DNA of 64,000 nucleotides from Solanum dulcamara (GCF_947179165.1 NC_077239.1:66692634-66756633), one strand, 5' to 3'; shown: positions 45,728 through 58,067, counted from the first letter of the stretch. Numbers and translations are program-made. The notes: generated by a model not told the origin, from the letters alone.

Positions 45728-46660
45728 ATATCTGATTTTGAATCTATTGCCATTTCTGTGGCGCATGATTTTATGTTCCAAATAAGGTTTCTCATTTTCC
45801 TAGTACCTATATGATACTCCACTTGCATTGTATATGATGTAGTGCATTTTCTCCTCCCCTTTGATAAGACATCACCATCGTCCCAGTTTCACAAACAATT
45901 TCATATTAGAGAAGAAAATAATGGGAGGGACAAATCAATTGTTAATTTATCACGATTAAATTATTCGGACTGGATTTACACATCAAATCATGTTAATTTA
46001 TTACGACTAAGTGACACATTAAGGTGAAAATATATATCATTCGCACGTCATGTACACACTATTTTGGTTTAGGTAATGCTGACACTAAAAGAGAGATGAT
46101 GCCAGCTCAATCTTGGAACTTTCCATATTTAGAAACCTTACCTAAACGGAAAATCATCATTTTCAAAAATTAAACTTTAAATATTTAAGTATTCCTTCTT
46201 TCTCGTATTAATTGTCCATATTATTAAAAATAATTATTCTAAATTATTTGACAATTCATTAAATTAAGATAGAATTAATTAATATTTTTTTATTTTATCT
46301 TTACAATTAATTCATTTTAAAAGTATAAACAAGTTTGTAGAATTTAGCTTGTAAGGTTTCTTAAAGCATAAATAGGTAAAAGTACTTTTTTTATTTATAT
46401 TTTTTTAAAAGAGTGTAAAAAAGAAGTAAACAATAAATATGAGAGTTACTGCGACCAACAAAATTAAACTAGTTTCCCACTTTGGAAATATGTGCCACGA
46501 CTCATGGTATGAGATTTGAACTTCTAGACGACTAACCAAATCTGGTCAAAGTAAACGTTGTTATTTAAAAGTTGAAAATTGTTTTTTCGTTACTTAAATT
46601 AAGGTCATGAATAAAAATATTCTTGAATTATGTAAAATTAAATAAAAATATTCCGGTTAA
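45728..46660. other. AT-rich intergenic stretch, no gene seen
   Basis: A Stowaway-like AT-rich patch around 46.19-46.34 kb may be an old MITE but lacks clear ends. GGTAATGCTGACACT near 46.07 kb recurs near 12.40 kb. Confidence 0.45.
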
Positions 46661-47515
46661 AACAACATCAACTACAACAACAATTTAACCAATAAAATCT
46701 CACAAGATCTGGGAAGGGTAGAATGTACACAGATCTTATCACTATCTTATGAAGGTAGAAAGACTATTTCCGAAAGACCCCGGCTCAAGTGCAACAAATC
46801 CAGGTACAAAAAAGAAGGAGACGGTGAAGAAAATATACCAAGTAACAAGAAAACAATGTTAAGCCTACCAGAAATTAAAGGAGCCAAAAACAACAATAAA
46901 ATAATGTGATAATAAAAACACAATAGACAACATACTAGGATAGATTATTGAAAACAATAATAAAAAATGATAAAAATCAAGAAGAAGCACTATAATATCC
47001 AACTAGTACCATGAAAAACACTAGCCATCCTAAGCAAGACAACACTATACTACACCTACTAACCTTTTACCCTAATACGTGTCATCCACACTCTCCTATC
47101 TAAGGTCATGTCCTCGGTAACCTTTGCATCATATCTTGTGTTATCACCTCTCCCCAATATTTTTTCGATTTATATTTGCCTCTCCTCATACCCTCTATAA
47201 CAAACCCCTTGCACCTCCTCACTAGTGCGTTTACGTATATGCTCTTCACTGTCAAATTATCTCAGTCTCGCTTCTCTCATCTTGTCCACCACAGAGGTCA
47301 CTCCCATCTTATCCCGGATATCCTGATTTCTAATCTTATCTCTTCTAATATGACCACATATTCACCTTAGCATCCTCATCTCTATATTATGCATTTTCAG
47401 GACATGAGAATTTTTGACTGGTCAACACTCCGGCCCAAACAACAATGTCAGTCTAACCACAACTCTATAAAACTTACCTTTGAGTTTTGGCGGTACCTTT
47501 TTATCTCACAATGTC
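46661..47515 (-). mobile_element. 5'-truncated RTE-type LINE
   Basis: The minus-strand 3' end carries a TTGTTGTAGTTGATGTTGTT tail preceded by a GTCTTTCGGAAATAGTC..CTACCTTC block, typical of plant RTE 3' ends. Upstream translation gives MRML..ICGHIRRDKIRNQDI, then VTSVVDKMREARLR, then ILGRGDNTR and EDMTLDRRVWMTRIRVKG, the C-terminal region of the RTE protein. Several stops and frameshifts are present. Only the last ~0.85 kb remains, as usual for LINE insertions. Confidence 0.82.
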
Positions 47516-47975
47516 AGTTAATAGTTTGATTTAAATATGTCCTTACCATTAATAGTTTGGTCAAAAAATATCGTAGTACTTAATAGGTCAAAAATGTCAT
47601 TTTTTCTAAATAAATATATCATTTTATTTTTTGAAACACATTTTTTTCCTAATAATAATTTTTGATTAGCAAATGTCTATCGTAATTCAATTCTAAGATA
47701 TACAAATATTTTCTACTTTATTAGCTTTTTTTTATTGTTATCAAAATAAAATTAACGATGGGCTACTATGATCTTATGTATATGATCTATATTATCAGTT
47801 AAAAAGATACATGTAGTTATTCTATTTTAACTGATAAAATGAGATTAAGAGAAAAAAAGATTAGTCCTATTTTTAAAGTGATTTTAAAAGAAAAGAAACA
47901 AGAATAGGATTTTTTAAAGCAATATTTTTATTAGGAATAAAATGTGTTTAAAAAGAAAAAAATATTTATTACCCA
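47516..47975. other. AT-rich stretch, no gene seen
   Basis: Low-complexity AT-rich sequence between the RTE LINE and the gypsy insertion. No motif-bearing ORF or terminal repeats found. Confidence 0.5.
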
Positions 47976-47980
47976 TTAAG

Positions 47981-48488
47981 TGTAAGATTCCGAAAGTTGA
48001 TAAGTCGAAAAAGGAGGTTTAAGATGAAAATCACAGTTTTTGGGACTAGGTGGTCCTTCACGGAGCCCTTCATGGATTGTGGTGCTTTCATGGGTCGTGG
48101 ATATTAATCGTAAAGGTGCACTGGTGAATGGAGAATTGGGAGGCAAGGACCACGGAGGGATCCATGTCTCGTGGTGCTCACCACGGACCATGAAACCAAC
48201 CATGAACCTAAATCTACAGGACACTACATTTCTTTGAAGACCATGATAGGGACCATGGTCTGTGGTGCTTGTGATGGATCGTGGTGCCCACCGTGGTGTA
48301 AGCCTCCCCCAAGTCAGGCTCACCACCATTACCACGACCATCACCATGATTCGTGATGAGCTTCACAGGCCGTGGTGACCCTCCGTCTAGGCGACCTCAG
48401 GCAGTTAAGTTAAGGGGTGTTTTGATCTTTTTCTATTATTATTATTATAATATATCTAGATATTTTTGGAGATTAATTCCTAGCCTAT
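47981..48488 (+). repeat. 5' LTR fragment of the gypsy element
   Basis: Matches 50544-51047. It contains many CCACGGACCATGA-like direct and inverted motifs (CACGG / CCGTG), which explain the short opposite-strand ORFs over this part. It stops at AGCCTAT, where pol sequence begins. Confidence 0.85.
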
Positions 48489-50210
48489 CCGACTCATGAC
48501 TTGGAGTTAGCGGCGATGGTGTTTACTTTGAAGATTTAGAGACATTACCTTTATGGTGTGCATGTTGATATGTTCACCAATCATAAGTGTTTGCAATATG
48601 TGTTTAACCAAAAGAATTTGAATCTTCGACAAAGGAGATGACTTGAGTTGTTGAAAGACTATGACATGAGTGTATTGTACCATTTGAGAAAAGCGAATGT
48701 GTTTGCCAACGCTCTTAGTAAATTGTCATGAATAGTGTTGCCCATGTTGAGGATGCAAAGAAAGAGTTAGTCCATGATGTTCATAGATTAGCCCATTTAG
48801 ATGTTCGCTTGGTTGATTCCGAGGATGGTGTTGTTGTTGTTCAAAATGGTTCTAAATCGTCTCTTATGCTAGATGTTAAGTCTAACCAATATAATGATCC
48901 TACTTTAGTTGAGTTGAAGAAAGAGATCGCCAAAAAAGCCATTGACGCTTTCTCCCAAGGGAGAGATAGTGTTTTGAGATACCAATTGTGTATTCACGAT
49001 GTTGATGGTTTGAGAGAAATGATATTATCCAAAGCTCATAATTATCGGTATTTTATTCATTCGCGTTCCACAAAGATGTATTGTGATTTGAGGGAAGTGT
49101 ATTGGTGAAATGGCATGAAGAGGAATATTGCGGAGTTTGTGGAAAAATATCCTAATTATCAACAAGTGAAGGTTGAGTATCTAAAACCGGGAGGTTTGGC
49201 TCAAGATATTGAGATTATTACTTGGAAGTAGGAAGCCTTGAATATGAACTTCATTATAAGGTTGCCTCATACTCGAAGGCAACATGATTCGACTTGGATG
49301 GTTGTTGACCGAATGACTAAGTCGGCACATTTTCTTCCTGTTAAGACTTGTTATTTGGCCGAGGACTATACTAAATTGTATATCCAAAAGTTGGTTAAGA
49401 TTCATGGTGTACCATTGCCTATCATTTCAGACTGGGGTACTCAGTTCATATCTCAATTTCTGATATCTTTCCAAAAGGGTCTTGGTACTCACGCTAAGCT
49501 TAACATAGCTTTTCACCCTCAGACCGACGGTCAAGTCAAGCATACTATTCAGACCCTAGAGGACATGTTAAAAGCATGTGTCATTGACTTTAAAAGGCAA
49601 CTGGGATGATCATTTTTCATTGATAGAGTTTGCCTATAATAATAGTTACCATTCCAACATCTAGATGACTCCATTTGAGGCCTTATATGGTAGGAGGTGT
49701 AGATCTCCTATTGGTTGGTTTGAAGTTGGTGAAGTTTCCTTGATAAGAACCGAGTTGGTGTATGAGGCTATGAATAAGGTTAGATTGATTAGAGAAAGAT
49801 TGAAGACTACCCAAAGTCGACAAAAATCGTATTCAGATGTGAGGAGAAGGGAACTTGAAGTTGAGGTTAATTATTGGGTTTACTTGAAAATTTCACCCAT
49901 GAAGGGTGTGATGCATTTTGGCAAGAAAGAAAAGCTTAGTCCCTTCTCTGTGGGTCCATGTAGGATTTTGAGTCGAATTGGCAAGGTGGAATATGAGTTG
50001 GATTTTCCTTCTAAGTTGACATCAATGCATCCGGTGTTTCATGTGTCTTTTTTGAGAAAGTTTGTTTGTGATCCTAGATCTATTTTGTCATTGGACAGCA
50101 TTGAGGTGAAAGAGAGTCTATCCTATGAGGAGGTTCCAATTGAGATCCTAGACCGACAAATTAGAAAGTTGAGAAATAAGGAAATAACTTCTATTAAGGT
50201 GTTATAGAGG
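48489..50210 (+). pseudogene. Gypsy RNase H and integrase, chromovirus-like pol remnant
   Basis: Translation gives PTHDLELAAMVFTLK.. and NQRN/FNQKNLNLRQRR-type RNase H blocks (48485-48730), then an integrase zinc region (ILSKAHNYRYFIHSRSTKMY.. CPNC motif decayed to YPNY), core VDRMTKSAHFLPVKT, ISDWGTQF and FHPQTDGQVKHTIQTLEDML, and a C-terminal MTPFEALYGRRCRSPIGW through HPVFHVSFLRK. Stops lie in RNase H, after EVYW and after the core. The usual catalytic Glu of GQ(A/T)ER is Lys here (GQVKH), so the integrase would be dead even without the stops. Confidence 0.9.
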
Positions 50211-50543
50211 AACCAAGAGGTTGAAGGTGCTAACATGGGAATCCGAAGCTGATATGATGTTATGATATCCTCATCTCTTTTCTTCCGATCCTAGTTGAGG
50301 TATTTATTTCCTTCATGACCCACTCCTTTAAATCCATGTGTTTTAGTCATTCTCATATTTTCATATGCATTCATGTTCATGAAATGAGTTTTAAAGTCAT
50401 GTTTTAGCTTGGGATTGAATATTCCATGTTTTATGCATTTTCAATATGTTTTTGCATTGTGTTGGGCTGCTATTTCTCTTTCCTATTTCATTCATACTAG
50501 CTTGAGTCCCGTTCGAGGATGAATGTTTCCAAGGAGAAGATAT

Positions 50544-52546
50544 TGTAAGACCTCGGAAGTTGGAAAATCGAAAAATGGGGTTTAAGATGAAAATCACAGC
50601 TTTTGGCACTAGGTGGTCCTTCATAGAGCCCTTCATGGGCTGTGGTGCTCTTCACGAGCCTTGTAGAGCAACCGTGAAGGTGCATTGGTGAATGATAAAT
50701 TGGGAGGCAAGGACCACGAAGGGCTCCACAACTCGTAGTGCTCACCACGGACCGTGAAGCCAACTGTGAACCTAAACCCCAGTACCCTAAGTTTCTTTGA
50801 AGACCACGATAGGGACAACGGTCCGTGGTGCTTGTGAAGGATCGTGGTGCTCACTATGGTGGCAACCTCCCCAAGTTATGCTCACCTCCATCACTATGAA
50901 CATCATCACGACCTGTGGTGAGCTTCACAGGCTGTGGGAACCCTCCGCCTAGGCGACCTTGTGCAGTTAAGTTAAGGGGTATTTTGATCTTTTTCTATTA
51001 TTATTATAATGTATCTAGATATTTTTTGGGATTAATTACTAGCCTATAACTAATTTTTAACACTCCTAAACCCTCATTCTTCCAAATCACAAGATCAAAC
51101 CTCTCAAGTCTCTCCAACTTCTCTCCAAGGAAAGAACTAGGGAAAAATCTTCAATCTTGCATTAGAAGGATTTAATTCATGCTTTTTAAGTCCATGTATG
51201 TGGAAATTCATCCATGTATTCCTTCCATCCATAGACTCTCAAGGTTTTCTCCTTAATTCTATATTTATTTCAATTCCAATTCTCTAAATTCTTGGGTTTT
51301 GGATCAAATTGCATATGGGTCAACTCAATTATGTTCTTATTCAATGATAATAGTCTATTCATGCATGATTTCAATTGAATTACATGTTTTCAAGCAATGA
51401 ATTTATGATCAAGGATTTATCTAAGTTATGTATTATGATTCAAGTATAAAATCATGAATTGTGAAAGGTTTTCTCATAATATGCAAGTTATGATGATTGG
51501 GATGCTTAGAAAGGTAAGTATCCACAAGTTCAAGTTATGATCATGATTTTCAAGGAGCTATTCTGATGTTATATATTTTCATGATATTTGATTGGTTGAT
51601 TACCTTTCCTAACGACTATGTTTTATGTATTCTGTTGGGATTAACTTAGCATCGAGCAAATTTTATGGTGGGGATCCACGAGGGAACCCTATTAGCAACC
51701 ATTAGTTCTTAAACTACGTGCCACCGTAGGTTTTTCCTTTATGGCTTAGCTAGTGGATCCACATATAACTCATGATTATATTTATGTTTATGATATGAAG
51801 TCTACCTTGGCAAGTAGCCTCTCTCTTCTCGGTGTGGGAGTTAGATTGGATTTCATGTTATAGCTCACATGGTGTTACAGGTCGATTAAGTTAATATCTT
51901 ACATATGTATATGTTATGTTCTATAATCTCTCATGATAATGTTTTACGATGCATCGACCACATGATTATGATTTATGAATGCTTTCAAGTTCTTTTACTC
52001 ATGTTTAATCCTATTGGTCGTGCTTTACATGTTCATATTGATTATGTCGTATTTTCATTGTTCATGCACACTTCTCACATACTTAGTGCATTCCATGTAC
52101 TAACACATACTTTTGCCTATATTATATCATAATATAGGGTCCGACGATCACGCTCATCCTCCCGTTCGTGGCTAGAGCTTAGTACAAACCTCATTTCTGG
52201 TGAGTCCTCATGTTTCGAGGACGTAACAATTTACTTTTCCTTATGTTCTTATGACTTTTCATCATTTATATTACGTGAGCTAGGAGCTTGTCTTATGCCC
52301 CCATCTAGACTAGTAGAGGCATGTTGGATGTCATGGACTCTATGTTGTTTTTTCGTTTCGAGTTTGAGACTTTTTCTCTTTTATTGACACTTTTCATGTT
52401 AAGACTTTATTTCTGCATCTATATCTTGGCTTTATTTCTTTACTTACCTTATGTATGCTCATGAATGATATGCTAAGAGGCTTGGTTGGGGTCCCTCAGG
52501 ATTCTAATTGTCGTGTCACACCTAGGGCCTTGCTTGGGTCGTGACA
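50544..52546 (+). repeat. 3' LTR of the gypsy element
   Basis: 2003 bp, TG...CA. It resembles the nested solo LTR at 15661-17977 over its 3' half (AACTTAGCATCGAG.., CTACGTGCCACC, GGCTAG, and the same terminal 12 bases), placing both in one family. Confidence 0.88.
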
Positions 52547-52551
52547 TTAAG

Positions 52552-53176
52552 TAATAATACAGGTATTTTTGGACCAAACTATTAGTTGTAGCGATATTTT
52601 TAGATCAAATTATTAACCGAACACATTTTTTATTCAATTTCGCATAATTAAAGTATATTTTAGACCCTTATCCGATGAATAAATGAAGCTAAGTATGGAC
52701 CAAGTACCAACCATAAAAGCTTTGTGGTCTCTGAAAGCATCCCAAAAAGTATCCATCTTAAAACTCAAACACAGAAGCATTGTTATCCAATTCCAAAAGT
52801 GTGGCTGTAACAGATAAAAGAAAAGAATGGAACAAAATCAAAGAATATTGCTTAAGTATATTCTGCAATACTGGTGCTAGATACATCCAAGGTTACGCGG
52901 TCATACAGAGGCATAAAACTACATGCTGAGACACATTTTAGAGGCATAAAACTAGGCTAATTTGGACGAGAAAGCAAGTCTATCTTGAAGCATGAAAAAA
53001 GAAGATGGATGCTTAAGCCTATCTACAAAGGACATTTCCATGAATCGTCCCATATTCGTATTGAAGAGTAAGAGTGTGAAAAAGTGAGCTCTGTAGCTCA
53101 AACATCCATTGATGAAGAGATCGGGAAGGAATAAGATGTAGAAAAGAGAAACTGTTTTTATTTCAGAGGAAATAAA
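52552..53176. other. Intergenic stretch, no gene seen
   Basis: No motif-bearing ORF. The part from about 53.04 kb may be the outer portion of the copia LTR that ends at 53261. Confidence 0.45.
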
Positions 53177-54060
53177 CAGACTAATGAACAGTAATAAATA
53201 CTTTAATGAAAAAGTGTCCAGGGCTCAATAGCCGCCACATCAGACTAGTCTCATTTTAACATTTCCCCTCAAGCTGGATAGTGCAAGATGTTAAGCACAC
53301 CAAGCTAGCCTAAAGTGGCACTGTTGTTTGCTTCTGTGTAGAAACAATGCATTGTTTGAACAAAACCAGATTTGATTTAGTCTTGAATGAAGTGACAATC
53401 AATTTTTATGTAGTTGCTTGATCAAAAGTCCACTAAGGTTAATCTCAAATAAGACTCCAAGGGAGTGGACACTGGCTTAGCACCACTAAGTCCCATATCA
53501 GAGATGAGCTCCAATAAGCACTTCCTTTGGTTGAGAATCACCCAACTTTTGGATCTCAATGCTTCAATCCCCAGAAAGTACTTGAGAATTGTCCCAAGTC
53601 TTCCAACTTAAACTGTTGATGCAAGACTTTTTTTGGTTCAGTAATCATATGAGCATTGCTTCCAGTTGTAAAGATATGACACCTAGACCTAACTCAACCC
53701 CAAAAGCTAGCTCTTGGGGGAAGGATTGCCCAAGTCCATATAAGTAGATCACCATTCCATTCTCCAACCAATGTGAGACTTTTTACCCACTCCAACACCA
53801 GTAATAAGTAAGAAACTGCTTTGTTTCAGAGGAATGAAAAATTGTATTGTTTCAGCTGTGCACATCTATATATACACATCTATGAACCACCAAAAATATC
53901 TTCTAACTAACCGGACTCATAACTCCAAAATGATAGCTCATACTAAGCTTAACTAACAAACTAATGAAACAGTGTTAACAGACGAATGAACAGTAATAAC
54001 TACTTTAATGAAAGTGTGTCCAGGGCTCAATAGCCACATCAGACTAGTCTCATATTAACA
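53177..54060 (-). mobile_element. Copia remnant bounded by 85-bp direct repeats
   Basis: Direct repeats 53177-53261 and 53979-54060 share GAACAGTAATAA..TACTTT, then GTCCAGGGCTCAATAGCC and CAGACTAGTCTCAT..TAACA. In the minus sense each starts TGTTAA. Next to the left one, in sense, is a polypurine tract AGCTTGAGGGGAAA, preceded by a degraded RNase H end (KIDCHFIQD..IKSGFVQT..LGVLNILH). This marks the left repeat as a 3' LTR. Most of the coding region is gone. Confidence 0.62.
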
Positions 54061-55312
54061 AACAGATTACTGAAACCTTAGAAAGGTTAAAATGTAAAAC
54101 ACTAAAATGTGGAGTGATTGAATTCTTGGTAAAAATTATCCATTTCACGTAGGAGATGACCTTATCAGACCATCAGTTGCCCAAAATCAATGATCATTTA
54201 TGGTTTTCAGCTAACTTATCCAAGCTTATCATATCTAATTCTGGAGTTACCTCTGTGCTGATACTTTCTACTACTGACAGTAGAGTATACCTCCTTTCCG
54301 CTTTCACTAAATATTATATACTCAAGTCTTAACCGAGCATTCAGATGGATTACAAAATTCTGCAACAATGATGTAATCAACAATAATATCACATGAAGAG
54401 TGGTACATTTGTTATGAACACTTTTCTATTGTTTTGTTTGTTTTTCCCTTTTCATGGGCTATCTAAGAACACTTTAATCTGTTCCAACATGAAAAAATGA
54501 TCCCTTCATTGGCATAGTTCCCTTTCATAAAGTATTTCGCACACAACAGACGTAGCGTTTGGACAACAATTGAGTGAAGCTAGAAAATTTTCATCTAAAG
54601 TTGAACTTGAAAAAAGTTAGTGGAAGTTCAAGTTACATTCACAAATTGAACCTTCAGGTGGAACAAATAGTGAAAGATGAAGATTAATGAGTTGGAAACA
54701 CTAGTGAGGTACAATTTGTGAAAACACTATGGTCAAACAAATACTGATAATATTACGTGGGTCCAAAATCAAAACTTCAGATATTATTTGACAATTCCAA
54801 CAAAATATGATTGTTCTATCTTAAAAAATATTGTCAATTCCTACCAGTACATACCTGCAAGTTTAACAAAATTAGTGGCATCTTGCCACATAAGTGGTGA
54901 ATCCACCATTCCTGCGGTTTTTAGAAACCTTTCTCAACGTAGTAAAAGTCACTAATGACGTTTCATCTGCAGTAAACTCGGCCAGAATTCGTGTTATGCC
55001 ACATAATACAGAGAGTCTGGTGACCTTCACCAATGAGACCTTCAGGTGCTAATCAATCTTACTTAATTCATCACTATATTAAGGAAGGCAAACACGGAAA
55101 TTTGAAGGGGACAACAAGAAAGACAAGCACTAAATAAATTCACTGCATCACCACTTATCATAGTTACAAAAATTACAACAAACAGTTTTCCCATAATTCA
55201 TGCACATGAAAAATCCATGAACAGTATAGAAATGTAAGCACACACAATAGTAACAAGGAGGATCTCAAACGCTTCACAAACAACAGTGCCAGTTTAGATA
55301 TACAATAATCAA
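54061..55312. other. Intergenic stretch and 3' flank of the JASON-like gene
   Basis: No motif-bearing ORF. A possible MITE lies at about 54.55-54.75 kb (GCGTTTGGACA.. paired with ..TGGTCAAACAAATAC), with poor ends. The last few hundred bases probably hold the 3' UTR of the minus-strand gene. Confidence 0.4.
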
Positions 55313-58067
55313 TCAAGCAATAGAGGCTTCTGCAGCACCTTGTTTCAAGGCTCTGTCCAATCTTGCCTCAAATGGAGTGGAGTGCCAATTAACTCTCTTA
55401 TCCTGCATTATCATGAGAGCCACTTAGTACCTCTAGTGATTGTGTTGTGTTATAAGAGAGTTGCAGCATTAATAAGAAAAAAAAATTCATATCAACTCTT
55501 ACCTCTCTGTACTTGCTGGTCGAGTTGGGTATGCCTTTAAAAGAAGATGCTGACAGAGATTCTTTAGCAGTTCCTAAAGGATTCCAGTAGGTACCAACAG
55601 TTCCTATAATAGGCATCTCATCAGGGCTTCGACAGGGTGATTTCCTCGGGGAGGAAGTTGCTGAATGCTGTTTCAGCTGCTCAACTGTCAAGGCACCTAA
55701 TATTGGCCTGTCTTCAAAGCTCATCACAGAGTTAGAACCTTGTGAAATGCTTTTTTCTGATGTGACAGTCTCAAGCACACTGGAGCTGAAGCCAGCCTTC
55801 TTGGTGGTGTCAGGTGTAACCAACCAATTTGAGAGACTAGCATCAACAACAATTTCTTGGTCCTTAGGCTTTGGCTTGAAACTTGATGATAATTGCTTAA
55901 ATGTTGGTTCTAAACTGAATGAAGCACGAGGCCCTTCTACTTCTGTGGTAAAATTTTCCTTCTGTGGCAGCTGCTTCAAGGGTTCTGCTGATTTTGATTT
56001 AACACTTTTCCACTGACTGAGGTTTTCTACAGGGTTCAACACAGGATGAATATAAGTACTCCTATCTCTCACATATCCTTTTGTTTCACCCTTTCTCGTT
56101 TCCTTCTCAGGAACACTGAACATCGAAGTAGGACTATCCACTTCCTGTTCTTTGACTTGATGAAAGGGCTTATCACTCACCACAGATTCAGTCCACACTT
56201 GTCCACCTTCACAATCGGAATCTCCATAATCTTCATCATCATCAAGATCACATTCTTCATCCACATCACTGTCACCAAACTCCTCAGCTTCATCATCACT
56301 GTCTCGACAGTTCTGATACCTGTGGTTTGTAGGATATGATCCGACACTAGATATAACAGAACCCTCTCCAGAGGAAGAGTTGGACTGGCTTGATTTAGCA
56401 AGACATCCCTCCTCCCCTCTTTCGTCTTCACCAGATTTCTTGGGTTCAGGTAAAGAATCTGTACTTTCATAGATTGAAACAGGTTCATATGTAGTGATCT
56501 TTGAATCAAAGGTAACTTTTTTTCTAGCACTCAAGCTAAGTTGCTCCTCAGGCCTATCTCTGCGTGTCACAACAACCCAGATCATTTAACAATGTAAGAT
56601 AAAGTGGAAAAGAGAAAACACAAATTCAGTAACTCACCGCACTTCGGTAAGCAAGTTCCCAGAGGGTTCCTCTGCGATGCTTTGTTCTGTAGAGATGATG
56701 CTTCTCTGAGCATCCTGACAAACATGTTTCTGCAGCACAATATTGGATTTTTACATTGTTTATGCGTATCCCCAAAAGAAAGAAATGCAAAACCATAGCT
56801 TTACTAATTTGTCCCCCCAAAATATTTCTAGGAACAAATGTTACACTCAACACAACAACATACTCAGTAAAATCTCACAAGTGGGGTCTGAAGAGGGTAG
56901 AGTGGTTTTTTCCGAAAAACTCCAGCAGAAATTCTCATCATCATCAACTAATCAAGAAATTCCCATCATCATCAGCTAAATTAAACCTAACCCCAGTTAA
57001 ACCTATGGTACACTCAACACAACAACATACTCAGTAAAATCCCACATGTGGGGTCTGAGGATGATAGAGTATAGTAGAGAGGTTTTTTCCGAAAGTCTCC
57101 AGCCAAATTTCTCATCATCATCAACTAATCAAGAAATTCCCATCATCATCAGCTAAATTAACCCCAACCCCAGTTAAACCTACTCCCAACCATGATTAAA
57201 GCTGGAATCTTGTTCAAATACAAGACAATTCAACACTTCCATTTCCAAGAATTTCAAAAATAGAACTTGGGAACAGGGTACAACTAAGGAGTAAAAAATT
57301 GGGAACAGGAACAAATTGTACACTCAACGACAACAACAACAACATACTCAGTAAAATCCCACAAGTGAGGGTAGAGTGTACTCAGACCTTACCACTACCT
57401 CACGGAGGTAAAGAGACCATTTCTGAAAGACTCTAGCCAAAATTCTCATCATCATCAACTAATCAAGAAATCCCCATCATCATCAACTAAATTAACCCTT
57501 ACCCCAGTTAAACCTACTTCCAGCCATGATTAAAGCTGGAATCTTGCTCAAATTCAAGACAAGTTCAACAATTCCATTTCCAAGAATCTCAAAAAAGAAC
57601 TTGGGAACAGGGAAACAACTAAGGGACTAGCAACTTGGGGACAAGAACAAATGGTACACTCAACAACAACATACCCAGTGAAATCCACAAGCTGAGAAGG
57701 GTAGAATGTACACATAGTGTAGGTAGAGAGGCATTTTCCGAAATACCCCCGGCCAAAATTCACATCATCAACTAATCAAGAAATTCCCATCATCATCAAC
57801 TAAATTAACCATAACCTTAGTTAAACCAACTCCCAATCATGATAAAAGCTGGAATCTTGCTCAAATACAAGACAAATTCAACAATTCCCTTCCCAAGAAT
57901 TTCAAAAATAGAACTTGGGAACAGGGTAATAACAAGTAGTAGTAAGCATAAAGAAGAAAAGGGGGTTATTCAGAAACACTTACTTGGTCTCGAGGGATGA
58001 CCTTTTTCCTGTTTTTGCAGCGTTTCTTGTCCTTGTCACCGCCAAAACACCCAAGAAAACAACCCAT
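55313..58067 (-). CDS. JASON-like plant protein of unknown function
   Basis: Complement of 57984-58067, 56638-56729, 55503-56559 and 55313-55402. All junctions are GT-AG, frames match, and 440 residues result. The N-terminus MGCFLGCFGG fits N-myristoylation at Gly2 with nearby palmitoylated Cys, suggesting membrane attachment, followed by a basic patch (KDKKRCKNRKK). A KKVTFDSKITTYE motif lies about 72-84. A very acidic Ser/Asp/Glu segment spans about 145-177. Conserved-looking blocks follow: HPVLNPVENLSQWK, VVDASLSNWLVTPD, EDRPILGALTVEQLKQ, PIIGTVGTYWNP. The end reads GIPNSTSKYREDKRVNWHST, then PFEARLDRAL. That C-terminal motif resembles the plant JASON family as I recall it. JASON itself affects meiosis II spindle positioning in male meiosis, but this paralogue's role is unknown. 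No enzymatic domain is visible. The start is the first ATG in a short exon followed by a good donor. Intron 1 is 1254 bp and repeat-filled. Confidence 0.85.
56842..57937 (-). repeat. Four tandem units carrying an RTE 3' tail inside intron 1
   Basis: Units start at TACACTCAAC near 56842, 57008, 57317 and 57654 (about 166, 309, 337 and 284 bp). Each has CAACAACATACTCAGTAAAA and TTTTTCCGAAA-type RTE tail sequence, then CATCATCATCAACTAATCAA and, in the last three, GATTAAAGCTGGAATCTTG. Tail and intron sequence are repeated together, so this is a segmental tandem duplication and not separate insertions. Confidence 0.8.

Larger units (their letters stand above)
47981..52546 (+). mobile_element. Internally deleted Ty3-gypsy element with TTAAG duplication
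   Basis: The 5' LTR part 47981-48488 is fused to pol at the RNase H domain; the complete 3' LTR is 50544-52546. The LTRs begin TGTAAGA; the 3' LTR ends GGGTCGTGACA. TTAAG flanks the whole element (47976-47980 and 52547-52551). The deletion removed about 1.5 kb of LTR, the primer site, gag, protease and RT. The purine tract AAGGAGAAGATAT precedes the 3' LTR. The shared LTR parts look nearly 90% alike, so the insertion is old. Confidence 0.9.

Noticed and set aside
46661..47515. Plus-strand ORF at 47176-47370 as a host gene
   Set aside because: It is antisense to the RTE LINE C-terminal coding region, which has clear motifs on the minus strand.
47976..48347. 123-codon minus-strand ORF, related to one at 50497-50763
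   Set aside because: It lies antisense in the gypsy LTR over CCACGG/CCGTGG motifs and is not kept in frame between the two LTRs.
55398..55502. Tail VRVDMNFFFLLMLQLSYNTT of the large JASON-like ORF
   Set aside because: It is intron sequence after a GTAAGAG donor. Splicing to 55402 gives the conserved DKRVNWHSTPFEARL ending.
56560..56585. ATG at 56585 as start of the JASON-like protein
   Set aside because: It lies in the intron before the acceptor at 56560. Two upstream exons with matching phases and an MGC N-terminus give a better model.
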